A stretch of 20,539 nt of DNA from Myxococcales bacterium (GCA_003155465.1 PMCR01000140.1:1-20539), one strand, 5' to 3'. Shown: positions 1 to 7,248, counted from the stretch's first letter. A program made the numbers and translations. The notes: a model not told the origin generated them from the sequence alone.

Positions 1-68
1 AGGAGCGAGAAAGCGGACAGGGCCCGCAGCAGCGACGACGACGGGAGAATTTCAATCAGTAGTGCTAG
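1..68. other. Window edge, no assignable gene
   Basis: This is the stretch downstream of the PDZ lipoprotein gene. Two plus-strand frames are open through it, and a minus-strand TTG near base 44 could begin a short basic peptide that leaves the window. Too little sequence is visible to call a gene. No terminator-like hairpin with a T-run was seen. Confidence 0.3.
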
Positions 69-605
69 CTATTCGTCGCAGATTTGCAGGGTCAGCTTCT
101 GCGGCCGACCGTCTCGCAGAAAGTCCACCACCAACTCCGTGGCCGTGCGCAGGCTGCCGAATACGTCAAAGGCTTGCTCGGGCTTTTCAATCGACTTGCC
201 GTTCACCTGGATGACCACGTCCTTTGGCCGTAGGTCGACGGTGGCGTAGCAAGGATCACCGGAATACAGGCGGAGAATCTCCCAACCAAGAAAACGGCTC
301 TTCGCGATCCTTCGTTCCACTTCCGCACCACCGGCCAGCCAGCGCCCGATGCCTGCGTCCACGACGCGAACCACAGCCGAACGCTTCAGTGCGCCCGATT
401 TCGCAAATGCCGTGCAACCGGCCGACTTGGGAGGTGGCTGCTCGGCTGGAGGGGATGGGGAGGGGGCTGCTGCGACAATTGGGGTGGGCTGCTCGCCCAC
501 GGGCGCCGGGCCTGCCAGGTCGGGCCTGTTTGTCGCGCAGGAGGTGACCAGCAAGGCGATGGGCAGAGCAAGCGGGCGTCGATGCATACCCACCCATACT
601 CTCAT
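69..605 (-). CDS. PDZ-domain lipoprotein (GspC-like PDZ)
   Basis: This is a probable lipoprotein of 178 residues. A short basic start and hydrophobic stretch (about 8-20) end in a lipobox V-T-S-C with Cys23. A Pro/Ala-rich linker covers about 30-60. A PDZ-like domain lies at about 105-176, with a buried-start 'LGWEILRLYSGDPC' segment and a 'RPKDVVIQVNGKSI' turn typical of the PDZ domain of type II secretion protein GspC. The start ATG overlaps the tmk stop as ATGA, which suggests translational coupling. A second in-frame ATG six codons on (base 587) would give a tidier signal peptide. PDZ domains bind peptide termini, and in the GspC family they help secretion, but no other secretion gene is in view, so its substrate is unknown. 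The gene ends with TAG. Confidence 0.75.
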   Translation of the reverse strand: MRVWVGMHRRPLALPIALLVTSCATNRPDLAGPAPVGEQPTPIVAAAPSPSPPAEQPPPKSAGCTAFAKSGALKRSAVVRVVDAGIGRWLAGGAEVERRIAKSRFLGWEILRLYSGDPCYATVDLRPKDVVIQVNGKSIEKPEQAFDVFGSLRTATELVVDFLRDGRPQKLTLQICDE

Positions 606-1243
606 GGCGTCGCCAGGGATGCGAATCGTGCCTCCACCGTTGCCACCACGGCGGCGGTGACGTCGTCTCGTGTTGCAGAACCGTCGAGGATCACGGTGCA
701 GGGATCAGCTTGCGCCAGGCGGCGATAGTTGTCTGCCACACGGCTGAGGTAGAAATCCGCGTCGTAGCGTTCTTCCGGACGCCCGGCCAGGAGCCTGCGC
801 TGGGCTGCCACATTTACCGGGATGTCAAGCAGGATGGTCAGATCCGGCTGCCGAACCCCGCGCGCCAGCATGGCCACCCACTCGCGATCGGCCTCCTCGG
901 CCTGGTAGGCCAGGGATGACATGAGATAGCGATCCGAGACCACATCGTTTCCCGTCCTCAGGAAAGGCTCGACCTCGCGCTGCAGGTGGTCGACGCGATC
1001 AGCGGCAAACAGCAGCGCCATGGTTCGCCCGTCGAGCGAGACACCCGGCGAGACGTGATGGAGGCCGAGAAGAACCTCGCGCAAGAGGCGGCCGACGGGC
1101 CCCGCGCTGGGCTCGCGCGTCGACACGGCGCTACGTCCCCGTCGGCGCAGGTGTTCGACCAGCCGCTCGGTCTGCGTCGTGGTCCCCGAACCGTCGATTC
1201 CTTCCAGAACAATCAGTCTGCCGCGGGTCAAGGCTTCGCTCAT
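602..1243 (-). CDS. tmk: Thymidylate kinase (dTMP kinase)
   Basis: This enzyme phosphorylates dTMP to dTDP with ATP in the cytoplasm, an essential step of dTTP synthesis. The 213-residue length is normal for the family. The P-loop is at 15-22 (G-I-D-G-S-G-T-T), followed by TQ. The TREP segment is at 42-45, and the dTMP-binding DRY motif is at 104-106 within 'SDRYLMSSLAYQ'. The LID region with its arginines is at about 150-165. The usual P-loop lysine is replaced by Thr21. I recall other dTMP kinases with a GTTTQ P-loop, so the protein may still be active. It is transcribed divergently from the gene at 1307, with 63 bases between them, and its stop overlaps the next start. There is no clear Shine-Dalgarno; a TA-containing hexamer ends 7 bases before the ATG. 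Confidence 0.95.
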   Translation of the reverse strand: MSEALTRGRLIVLEGIDGSGTTTQTERLVEHLRRRGRSAVSTREPSAGPVGRLLREVLLGLHHVSPGVSLDGRTMALLFAADRVDHLQREVEPFLRTGNDVVSDRYLMSSLAYQAEEADREWVAMLARGVRQPDLTILLDIPVNVAAQRRLLAGRPEERYDADFYLSRVADNYRRLAQADPCTVILDGSATRDDVTAAVVATVEARFASLATP

Positions 1244-1250
1244 CGGCGGT

Positions 1251-1256
1251 CTTCTA
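1251..1256 (-). promoter_or_regulatory. Possible -10 element for tmk
   Basis: The minus-strand hexamer TAGAAG ends 7 bases before the tmk ATG, where no Shine-Dalgarno is visible. If used, the transcript would begin at or next to the start codon. No convincing -35 box was seen, so this is weak. Confidence 0.2.
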
Positions 1257-1292
1257 CAACCAATCCGCGCGCTTGCCGAGAGCCTGTGATCC

Positions 1293-1298
1293 TATAGT
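1293..1298 (+). promoter_or_regulatory. -10-like TATAGT just before the 1307 start
   Basis: TATAGT matches 5 of 6 positions of the sigma-70 -10 consensus and ends 8 bases before ATG 1307. A TTGCCG lies 14 bases upstream (1273-1278), which is shorter than the ideal spacer. There is no Shine-Dalgarno before the ATG, so a leaderless or nearly leaderless transcript is possible. Confidence 0.4.
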
Positions 1299-1306
1299 CT
1301 TCCCCT

Positions 1307-2824
1307 ATGTCAGGTCCTTGCCCGAAACAGCCATCCGTGGGCCATGCGCTCTCCTGGTTCGGCCTTTGCGTCACGGCGGCGTTGCTTTTCGCGCATCCGG
1401 CGTGCAAGCGCTCGGTCCGGGTGTCAAGTGCGCGGCCGGCCGACGTCACAACAGCGTCTTCCCGCGGCGTGCTTTGTGTGGAACAGCCAGATGCGTGTCT
1501 GTACTGCGTCGGCCGCGAGGGCGAGGCCACTTTTCTGGAGGCCTCTCAATCGCGGCCGCACGCGTGCGATCCCAACGATCAGGAGGAATGCGTGGAGTTC
1601 TGCTCCACCATGGCCCCTGCCTGTGCCTTGCCATGGACGCCCGGGGCGCACTGCGTGCTCGATTCTGACCTGGCCTTCCATCGGGCCGTGTTCAACCGAG
1701 ACACCGCCGATCGACCCGAGGTAATTCTTTCTGGAAGAGTGACGGATGACGCTGGGCGCCGGCTGGAGGGCGTCCATATCGACGTCTGGGTCGCGCGGGG
1801 CACGCAATTCACACCGCTCGGCGACGAAGTTTCGGCGAAGGACGGCACATTCAAGCTTCACCTGCGCAATGGTCCGTGGACCTATGCCCTAAGGCTGCGT
1901 CGTCCGGGCCTTGCCAGTGAGATCGTCGATCGGCTGGCGCCGGACAAGCTTGGAGTGGCGGGTGCGACCAGGACATTCCGCCTAGGCACGGAGTCGCTCG
2001 CGCGCGGGCGTGTAGTCGACGCCGAGACCGGCACTCCGGTCGCAGGTGCGTTGCTGCAGGCGGTGCGCGCACCGGAAGACGCTCTTGAGGTCAGCGAGGC
2101 CCGCTCGGGCGCAGACGGAGCCTTCGTGCTGGGCGGGCTGGAAGCCCGACGGTATTCGCTCCGCGTTTCCAAGTTTGGCTGGAAGTCGGTCAACACCAAG
2201 AACGCGCTCACTGCCCCGGCCACGCGGCTCGTGGTGAAGCTGTCGCACGGAACCGTGATCCGCGGAACCGTACACAACGCCGACGGGTCGCCCGAGCCCA
2301 ACGCCACGGTTGCGGCGGTGCTGTCCGACGTGCCTGGCGCGCCGACCCTGCCCATCTTTTGGACCACGGATTCGGAAGGGAGCTTTGCCCAGGATCATTT
2401 TGCTCCCGGCACATACTACCTGTGGGCGCGTCGGGGTGACCTGCTCGCCTATCCCCCCGAGAAGATCGAACTGGACGAAAAAGGTGATGTCACGGTCGAG
2501 CTTCGTCTTGACCACAAGGGCGCACGCGTGACCGGTCAGGTGGTTCCCCGGCCAGGCTATCACTTGTCATCCGATACCCGCGCCCTGCTACTGGGTCGCT
2601 CACCCTCGCTTGGCTTCCCCAGGCCGGCAGTGGGCGCGCTCGACGAGAACGGACGTTTTCTGGTGGCTGGCGTGTTGCCTGGGCGCTACGAACTCAGCGT
2701 ACGAGAGGGCACGCGGACGCTCACCATCGCGCAAGGCCCGCGGGACGTGGAGGTTCCCATCGACCCCGACACGACCGTCGCGCTGAAAGAGGCCGTGGTC
2801 GTCAGGGCGCAGATCGCGGAATAG
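1307..2824 (+). CDS. Exported protein with carboxypeptidase-regulatory-like repeats
   Basis: This 505-residue protein has an N-terminal hydrophobic segment (about 14-30) ending in A-H-P-A-C (Cys33). That is either a weak lipobox or an ordinary signal peptide. A Cys-rich region follows, with eight cysteines between 57 and 116, including a C-L-Y-C pair. Four beta-sandwich units then follow at about 139-200, 232-290, 317-376 and 407-466. Each opens with a G-x-V/T strand and has a D-G-x-F or E-G-S-F step and a P-G-x-Y or similar turn, the signature of carboxypeptidase regulatory-like (CarboxypepD_reg/SpaA-type) domains. These are usually extracellular adhesive or structural modules. No catalytic motif is visible, so function is unknown. 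The gene stands alone: tmk diverges upstream and the 2958 gene converges downstream. Confidence 0.8.
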   Translation: MSGPCPKQPSVGHALSWFGLCVTAALLFAHPACKRSVRVSSARPADVTTASSRGVLCVEQPDACLYCVGREGEATFLEASQSRPHACDPNDQEECVEFCSTMAPACALPWTPGAHCVLDSDLAFHRAVFNRDTADRPEVILSGRVTDDAGRRLEGVHIDVWVARGTQFTPLGDEVSAKDGTFKLHLRNGPWTYALRLRRPGLASEIVDRLAPDKLGVAGATRTFRLGTESLARGRVVDAETGTPVAGALLQAVRAPEDALEVSEARSGADGAFVLGGLEARRYSLRVSKFGWKSVNTKNALTAPATRLVVKLSHGTVIRGTVHNADGSPEPNATVAAVLSDVPGAPTLPIFWTTDSEGSFAQDHFAPGTYYLWARRGDLLAYPPEKIELDEKGDVTVELRLDHKGARVTGQVVPRPGYHLSSDTRALLLGRSPSLGFPRPAVGALDENGRFLVAGVLPGRYELSVREGTRTLTIAQGPRDVEVPIDPDTTVALKEAVVVRAQIAE

Positions 2825-2845
2825 CCTGGAGGCTGGAGACCAGGC
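2824..2845 (+). terminator. Hairpin directly after the 1307-2824 gene
   Basis: GCCTGG and CCAGGC form a perfect 6-bp stem around a 10-base loop, beginning at the last base of the TAG stop. There is no T-run, so it is not a classical Rho-independent terminator. It may stabilise the transcript end or help separate this gene from the convergent one. Confidence 0.3.
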
Positions 2846-2957
2846 GGGGGCTGTGTCGCCCACGCGGGGCATTCTACCTCATCACGCCTCTGTCGAGCGC
2901 CAGTCGACGAAATGTGAATCCTTGGGTCGAGGAAGTCGCTGCTCGGCAAGAAACTCG

Positions 2958-4331
2958 TCACTTTGCCGGGGACAGCTGCGAAAAGACGTCCGAGGTCACC
3001 GCCACGCCGATGAAGGCCCCCACGCCATCGCCATTGAAGGCAGAGGATTTTGGGATCGTTCCGGTGGCGCTGAATGTGTCGTTGACCTTCACCCGCGCGG
3101 CGGGGTCAAGCACGTCGCTCTTGAATAGAGAGACACCCCCGACTACGCCGATCCCGGAGAACGGCATGATCTCGATGCCAGTGAGAAATCCACTGGAAAG
3201 GCGGCTCAGGTCGGCGCCGACAAATGGCGCCACCAGATCGCACCAGTTCCACTTCCGAGGATTGAGGCCGCAGAGGTGCAGGGCGAGCAAGACAACCGGG
3301 CGAAATCCCGAGTAGTCGTCGGTTTGGGACACGTACTTCTCGGTGCTTGTTCCGTCTGCCGTGGGACGGTCCTTGAGCGCGATCTGCCTGGGTCGCCCAA
3401 AGTCGAAGATCACGGCCGCGCCCCAGGAGACCCGGTAGATCGGATCAATGGGAATAGTGGTGGTGGTACTGGCGACCTTGCCGTCGGCTGTGACGGTGAT
3501 CTTATAGACCAAGGAGTTCGCGCAGCTCAGCGTTCTGTCGCTCCCGCGAACTACCCACGTCGGAGGAGGAGCAGCAGCAGCGCGAAGAGCGACCGCCCCG
3601 ATCCTGCTGGCGTCCGCGTAGGCGCCCAGGACGCGGATGCCAGGAACGGCGTCACAGGACGAAACCTCGATTTTCACCAATGCGTCCTTGGGAGCCGCGA
3701 CCTTGATGGCGATCTCGTCCTTCTCGGTCAGGTGGGAAGGAATAGGAAACGCCGGTGCACCACCGGGTAGGTGGTAGAGGACGATCTTCCGCCCGAGTGC
3801 TGGTGAACCGTCGCTCCCGTGGTCAGTCAGCTTCAATGTCGATTGCAGATAGACGAGCGCGTCGTCGTCAAGCGTGGCGAAGTGTTGGGGGGGCGTGTCG
3901 TTTGGATCCTGAGCGTCCCCCGGTGCGACTGGCCTTGGTCCGAGCTGCACGATGCAGAGTTCCGAACGGTCCGACTTTGTGATTACAATCGTCTTGCCCG
4001 CGAAGGATCCGCCGAAGCTCTTGCTCCGGTCGGTGGTCGCCATCGAACCGAGGCTCTTGGTGTCTGCGGCGGTGCTTGAGTCGGCGTCCCTCGTCCCGAC
4101 CTGCAGCGCCTCCGGCGCGACGACCTGGGCGCCGTTGCTGACAATGTCGACGATGAGTTCGTCCTTGTCGCTGGCCGAACTCGGATCCCCGACGCAAGCG
4201 CCGGCGTTGAGAGGCGCGGTGACATGCACCTTGTATTGCACGCCGTTGGCGGCGAGAGCGCCGTTGGACATGAGCGCGACCAGGGCGAGAGTATCAGAGA
4301 GGACGAGGCAGGATCGGACCTGAGATTTCAT
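2958..4331 (-). CDS. Exported protein of unknown function, barrel-like C-terminus
   Basis: I do not recognise this 457-residue protein. The frame stays open upstream to 4733, but that part lies under the protease gene and reads as low-complexity Arg-rich sequence. ATG 4331 is chosen because AGGAGT lies 7 bases upstream and a signal peptide follows immediately (hydrophobic 8-20, A-L-A-A cut near 27). Residues 30-290 look like beta-rich extracellular segments with scattered cysteines. From about 298 to 457, alternating hydrophobic and Gly/aromatic strands ('YRVSWGAAVIFDFG', 'FVGADLSRLSSGFLTGIEI', 'GVGAFIGVAVTSDVF') suggest part of an outer-membrane barrel. It follows the protease gene by 14 bases and is probably cotranscribed with it, so the two may act together. 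Confidence 0.7.
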   Translation of the reverse strand: MKSQVRSCLVLSDTLALVALMSNGALAANGVQYKVHVTAPLNAGACVGDPSSASDKDELIVDIVSNGAQVVAPEALQVGTRDADSSTAADTKSLGSMATTDRSKSFGGSFAGKTIVITKSDRSELCIVQLGPRPVAPGDAQDPNDTPPQHFATLDDDALVYLQSTLKLTDHGSDGSPALGRKIVLYHLPGGAPAFPIPSHLTEKDEIAIKVAAPKDALVKIEVSSCDAVPGIRVLGAYADASRIGAVALRAAAAPPPTWVVRGSDRTLSCANSLVYKITVTADGKVASTTTTIPIDPIYRVSWGAAVIFDFGRPRQIALKDRPTADGTSTEKYVSQTDDYSGFRPVVLLALHLCGLNPRKWNWCDLVAPFVGADLSRLSSGFLTGIEIMPFSGIGVVGGVSLFKSDVLDPAARVKVNDTFSATGTIPKSSAFNGDGVGAFIGVAVTSDVFSQLSPAK

Positions 4332-4338
4332 GATGTGG

Positions 4339-4344
4339 ACTCCT
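4339..4344 (-). promoter_or_regulatory. Ribosome binding site fixing the 4331 start
   Basis: AGGAGT on the minus strand sits 7 bases before ATG 4331. It lies in the gap after the protease gene and decides the start in favour of 4331 over the open frame that extends to 4733. Confidence 0.7.
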
Positions 4345-4345
4345 G

Positions 4346-5239
4346 TCAGATGATGTTGACGTTCATCTTGAGCAAGCTGTAGTCGCAAGGGACGAAGTAG
4401 CTGAGGGCGCCAAAATCCCCGATGAGGGTGCCGACGGCGAGAAAGCTGCTGTCGTACAGGATGGTGCCCGAGTCTCCCGGCGTAGTCGGGCCGTCGATGG
4501 CGACCAGGCCGGACATCTGCGTGAACGCTGCACCGTTTGGCAGCGGGACTCGGGCCGAGGCCGAGACGATGCGAACGGTTCGCATCACGGGGTCGCGGTG
4601 GGCGGCGCTTCGGAAGAAGCACTGCTTTCCGGCCAACGTCGGGTCGATCGAGCGCACACCGGCCAGACGATCGCCGTTGCGAAAACTCGCGTCTGCGGGA
4701 GTGGGTGCCACGTCGAGTTCGACGAGGGCACAATCCAGCCGGCTATTCATGTACACGCGGGTTGCCTTTCCGAGCGAACCACCGCGCACCTGCAGCCGAG
4801 TCCCCTCCGCCTTGGCAACGTGGCCAGCGGTCAGCACGAGCCGCCGCGTGCCCGCAGTCACGATGGCGGCCACGGTGCCCATCGGGGCGTTGTTGCAGTC
4901 GAGAGGTACAGCGACGATGCCCCTAAGTCGCATCTCGCTCTGGCCGGCCGAGTGCTGGACGTCGACGGGGACTCGGTGCTTCCGCCCGCCGTGCTCGACC
5001 TCGATGTGTGATGGAAAGGGCCGAACACAATGCACACGCATCTCGTCGTCGTCGAGCTTCTCCTTGACCGTGACCACAATGCACAGGCCGTGGCTGCCGA
5101 GATACCGGCCCTTGCGACATCGCTGGCCGATCGCTGTCCCCAGCACGCTGGGCCGGCGCTCCCACACGCGCGCTTTGGCCAGGGCCTTGTTCAGCACGTG
5201 CTCTTCGGTCGTTGGACGCGGATGTCCTTTTCTTCTCAT
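4346..5239 (-). CDS. Trypsin-like (S1 fold) serine protease, no signal peptide
   Basis: The 297-residue protein carries a full chymotrypsin-fold triad: His140 in L-T-A-G-H, Asp169 in S-R-L-D-C-A-L-V-E-L, and Ser257 in T-P-G-D-S-G-T. No signal peptide or membrane segment is visible, so it probably acts in the cytoplasm, or leaves by an unknown route. Residues 32-95 ('SVLGTAIGQRC', 'GLCIVVTVKEKLDDDE', 'HRVPVDVQ') resemble, from memory, the N-terminal module of bacterial and plant Nal1-like S1 peptidases, in which a VxVKxK strand and a VPVDV strand precede the protease domain. The ATG overlaps the stop of the small upstream ORF (ATGA), and AGGAG lies 8 bases upstream. The exported protein gene follows after 14 bases. 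Substrate is unknown; a role in processing its neighbours or in a stress or defence response is only a guess. Confidence 0.85.
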   Translation of the reverse strand: MRRKGHPRPTTEEHVLNKALAKARVWERRPSVLGTAIGQRCRKGRYLGSHGLCIVVTVKEKLDDDEMRVHCVRPFPSHIEVEHGGRKHRVPVDVQHSAGQSEMRLRGIVAVPLDCNNAPMGTVAAIVTAGTRRLVLTAGHVAKAEGTRLQVRGGSLGKATRVYMNSRLDCALVELDVAPTPADASFRNGDRLAGVRSIDPTLAGKQCFFRSAAHRDPVMRTVRIVSASARVPLPNGAAFTQMSGLVAIDGPTTPGDSGTILYDSSFLAVGTLIGDFGALSYFVPCDYSLLKMNVNII

Positions 5240-5358
5240 GGCAAGAACTCCTGCTCGGGGTCGGTTGCCCCAACGAGGACGAACCTGATCGAGCTATCCG
5301 CGAGCCCCCGCCAGTAGCGAGGCTTGGTGTAGTGGCCGGCATCGGTTTCCAGGAGCAT
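5236..5358 (-). CDS. Small ORF, 40 residues, coupled to the protease gene
   Basis: This short frame begins at ATG 5358 with GAGGAG (5365-5370) 6 bases upstream. It ends with a TGA that overlaps the protease ATG as ATGA. By my count 33 of 40 codons end in G or C, as real genes here do. The peptide starts M-L-L-E-T-D-A-G-H-Y, runs through 'RYWRGLADSSIRFVLVG' and ends D-P-E-Q-E-F-L-P. It is soluble, with no signal peptide or membrane segment, and I know no family for it. It could be a partner, inhibitor or leader peptide for the protease. The frame stays open without a Met for another 13 codons (to the TGA at 5400), so it may instead be the tail of a larger gene broken by a frameshift. Confidence 0.55.
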   Translation of the reverse strand: MLLETDAGHYTKPRYWRGLADSSIRFVLVGATDPEQEFLP

Positions 5359-5599
5359 GGACATCTCCTCGGCAGCGCCAACCTCACGCTGCCTGCTTCA
5401 ATTGTCTGATCGATAGCGTGAAACAACATCAGCGCACGCCGCTCAAAGTGCCTCAGCGTGACACCGGGAGCACGCATAGGCCCAAAACGGAAAATGGGCA
5501 AGCGACATTCCTTGCGAGTTGGAACCTCGCCTGGCCACAGGGGATGGAATCTGCCCGGAGGTCTCGGGGATCTCTTTACATTCTTGCGGGACAGAGGAA

Positions 5600-5614
5600 C
5601 TATGCGGCGCATAG
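5600..5614. promoter_or_regulatory. Dyad CTATGC-GGC-GCATAG, possible operator
   Basis: A perfect inverted repeat with 6-base arms and a 3-base centre lies between two divergent transcription units and overlaps a weak -10-like AACTAT. A repeat this short is expected about once by chance in a gap of this size, so confidence is low. Confidence 0.25.
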
Positions 5615-5783
5615 AGCGGAGTGCGATGGGAGCGACAACAGAAAGCCGACGGCCGAGGCGAGTTCAGATCCCTGAGATTTCGCGTCCCCCCTTGTGGGAG
5701 ACGGCGATGTCGTTCCGCTCGTGGTGCCGCAATGTCCGGCGCGCCATCGCTTAAGAGTCTACTGGCGGCCGGATTGACCCTTT

Positions 5784-5792
5784 GAGGGAGAG
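5784..5792 (+). promoter_or_regulatory. Strong ribosome binding site for the 5796 gene
   Basis: GAGGGAGAG ends 3 bases before ATG 5796, with its GAGGG core 7 bases before the start. This supports that ATG. Confidence 0.65.
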
Positions 5793-5795
5793 AAC

Positions 5796-7220
5796 ATGTT
5801 TTCACGGAAGAGCAGGGAACAGAAGGCCAGGAACTTCCTTGAGCACAGGAAGCGTGGAGCAGAGGCGGCTCTGGCTGAAGCCCGCCTTGCTATCGACTTG
5901 GATTGGTCGAACGGGGGGAACGACGACACGTTCATCCGGAAACTGAAAGAGACGGTCGACGGGTCCCTCAATGCTCTGAAGACCGAGATAGAGGGTGCGA
6001 CGGCGCCGGAGCAACTGGACTCCATTCAGGGGCGGATTGCGCAGTGTTCGAGCAAACGCGCTTACGGGCTCGATGCACCCCGGATACAGACCGAGGCCGA
6101 CGCCTGCATTCGGGAAATGCGGACGTGGGGTGTTCCGCAGCGATACTTCGATGAGCATCTCAGGCCTCTTCAAGAGGCGGTCAGGGTGGCACTGACCGAG
6201 GCATGCAGGCCGGGAAACGCAGCGGGATGTTCTGCGTCCATGCGGAGGGCGCAGTCAACGCTTGATGCCATCTTCGACGAGTACGCCTACTGGGATTCCT
6301 ACACAGAGAGGTATGTGCACCGTTCGCTGACGCCGATGGTTCGCGCACTGGGGGTCGCCGGGCTGCTGTCGCTGGTCGCCGCGCTGGTCTCGGGTTTCGT
6401 GCTCCACCAGCACCTGGTGGCAGTGTTCTCGGCCGGCTTCGGCGGGACTTGTGTGAGCATCTTGCTCAAGCAAGAGCCGCTCGCCGTCTATGGCGACAGC
6501 ATCAAGGCGTTGATCTGGTCGGTGGGCCGACTGCTCACCGGGGTTCTCGCCACGGTCATCGGGATGGGGTTGCTAGCCTCGGGTCTCATCAGCGTCGGGT
6601 TCACTGTGAATCCGACCGATTCCTCCGGAAGCCTTGTTCCTATTCACGTGATTCTGGGTGCCTGCCTCGAATCGGGCAGTGACAAAGCCAACGTCGCGTC
6701 AGTCGCTGCGACCTCGCGCTCGGATGCCGCGACGGCCGACGCCGGAGTTGCCCCACTAGACGCCGACGGAAGCGACGCTGGTGCGCCCGCACCGACAGCG
6801 GGTGTCCTGCGACAGGCGCCGGCCCCGCTGCCATGCCCCCGCCGTGCCTGCAGCAACACCGCGCTGCTCCTCCTCCTCGGATTCGCCATCCTCTTTGGGT
6901 TCAGCGAGCGGGTCTTCGCCAGGATCCTGGCCCAGTTCGAAGACAGGGACGGGAGCGCCCCCCAGCCCAACACGTCATCGACTACCATCATCAGTCGTGG
7001 GCCAGAACCCCCAGTGCCTGGTGGCGGGGCACTCGTGCCGGCGGACGAGCAGAAGCCCGATGTGCCCGCAGGCCAGCCCACGCCAACGCCGGCGCCAGGC
7101 CAGCCCACGGCGGCGCCAAGCCAGCCGACCGCGGCTAGTGCAGCAAGCGATCCCACGGTACCTGCCCAGCCGCCATCGTCTGGAGGCACGCCACCACCCT
7201 CCAAGCCTTTTGGCACTTGA
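5796..7220 (+). CDS. Multi-pass membrane protein of unknown function
   Basis: I do not recognise a family for this 474-residue protein. Residues 1-175 are charged and mostly helical, probably cytoplasmic, with cysteines at 84, 104, 137 and 145. Hydrophobic segments lie at about 184-204, 206-224, 243-266 and 354-371. Between the third and fourth is an Ala/Asp-rich loop (300-335) and a C-P-R-R-A-C pair at 347-352. The tail (about 385-474) is rich in Pro, Gly, Gln and Thr, with degenerate repeats of G-Q-P-T and S-Q-P-T, a sort of spacer often seen in surface or periplasm-spanning proteins. The start is supported by a strong ribosome binding site. It diverges from the protease operon across a 437-bp gap, so the two units may share regulation. 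Function is unknown. Confidence 0.75.
   Translation: MFSRKSREQKARNFLEHRKRGAEAALAEARLAIDLDWSNGGNDDTFIRKLKETVDGSLNALKTEIEGATAPEQLDSIQGRIAQCSSKRAYGLDAPRIQTEADACIREMRTWGVPQRYFDEHLRPLQEAVRVALTEACRPGNAAGCSASMRRAQSTLDAIFDEYAYWDSYTERYVHRSLTPMVRALGVAGLLSLVAALVSGFVLHQHLVAVFSAGFGGTCVSILLKQEPLAVYGDSIKALIWSVGRLLTGVLATVIGMGLLASGLISVGFTVNPTDSSGSLVPIHVILGACLESGSDKANVASVAATSRSDAATADAGVAPLDADGSDAGAPAPTAGVLRQAPAPLPCPRRACSNTALLLLLGFAILFGFSERVFARILAQFEDRDGSAPQPNTSSTTIISRGPEPPVPGGGALVPADEQKPDVPAGQPTPTPAPGQPTAAPSQPTAASAASDPTVPAQPPSSGGTPPPSKPFGT
7069..7140 (+). repeat. Degenerate Pro/Gln/Thr repeat in the membrane protein tail
   Basis: About three imperfect copies of a unit containing GGCCAGCCCACG or AGCCAGCCGACC encode the G-Q-P-T / S-Q-P-T repeats near residues 426-446 of the membrane protein. 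Unit lengths vary (about 21-27 bases), so copy number could differ between strains. Confidence 0.45.
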
Positions 7221-7248
7221 GGATGAAACCGAACTCGAAGGACCGTGT

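Larger units (their letters stand above)
5359..5795. other. 437-bp divergent intergenic region
   Basis: No convincing gene is seen here. The open frames on both strands read as Arg/Ser/Pro-rich sequence without codon bias. One minus-strand frame around 5370-5480 reads more like protein ('RRALMLFHAIDQTIEAG') and could be a decayed upstream part of the small ORF in another frame. The region must carry promoters for the minus-strand protease operon and the plus-strand gene at 5796. A weak candidate for the latter is TTTACA (5575-5580), 17 bases before AACTAT (5598-5603), overlapping a small dyad at 5600-5614. Confidence 0.5.

Noticed and set aside
4332..4733. Upstream extension of the exported protein frame to 4733
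   Set aside because: It lies inside the protease gene, is Arg-rich, and would bury the signal peptide and ribosome site that fix the start at 4331.
4923..5612. Minus-strand open frame spanning the gap and the start of the protease gene
   Set aside because: Most of it is an out-of-frame reading of the protease gene and of the small ORF. Only a short part in the gap looks protein-like, and that is reported as a possible remnant.
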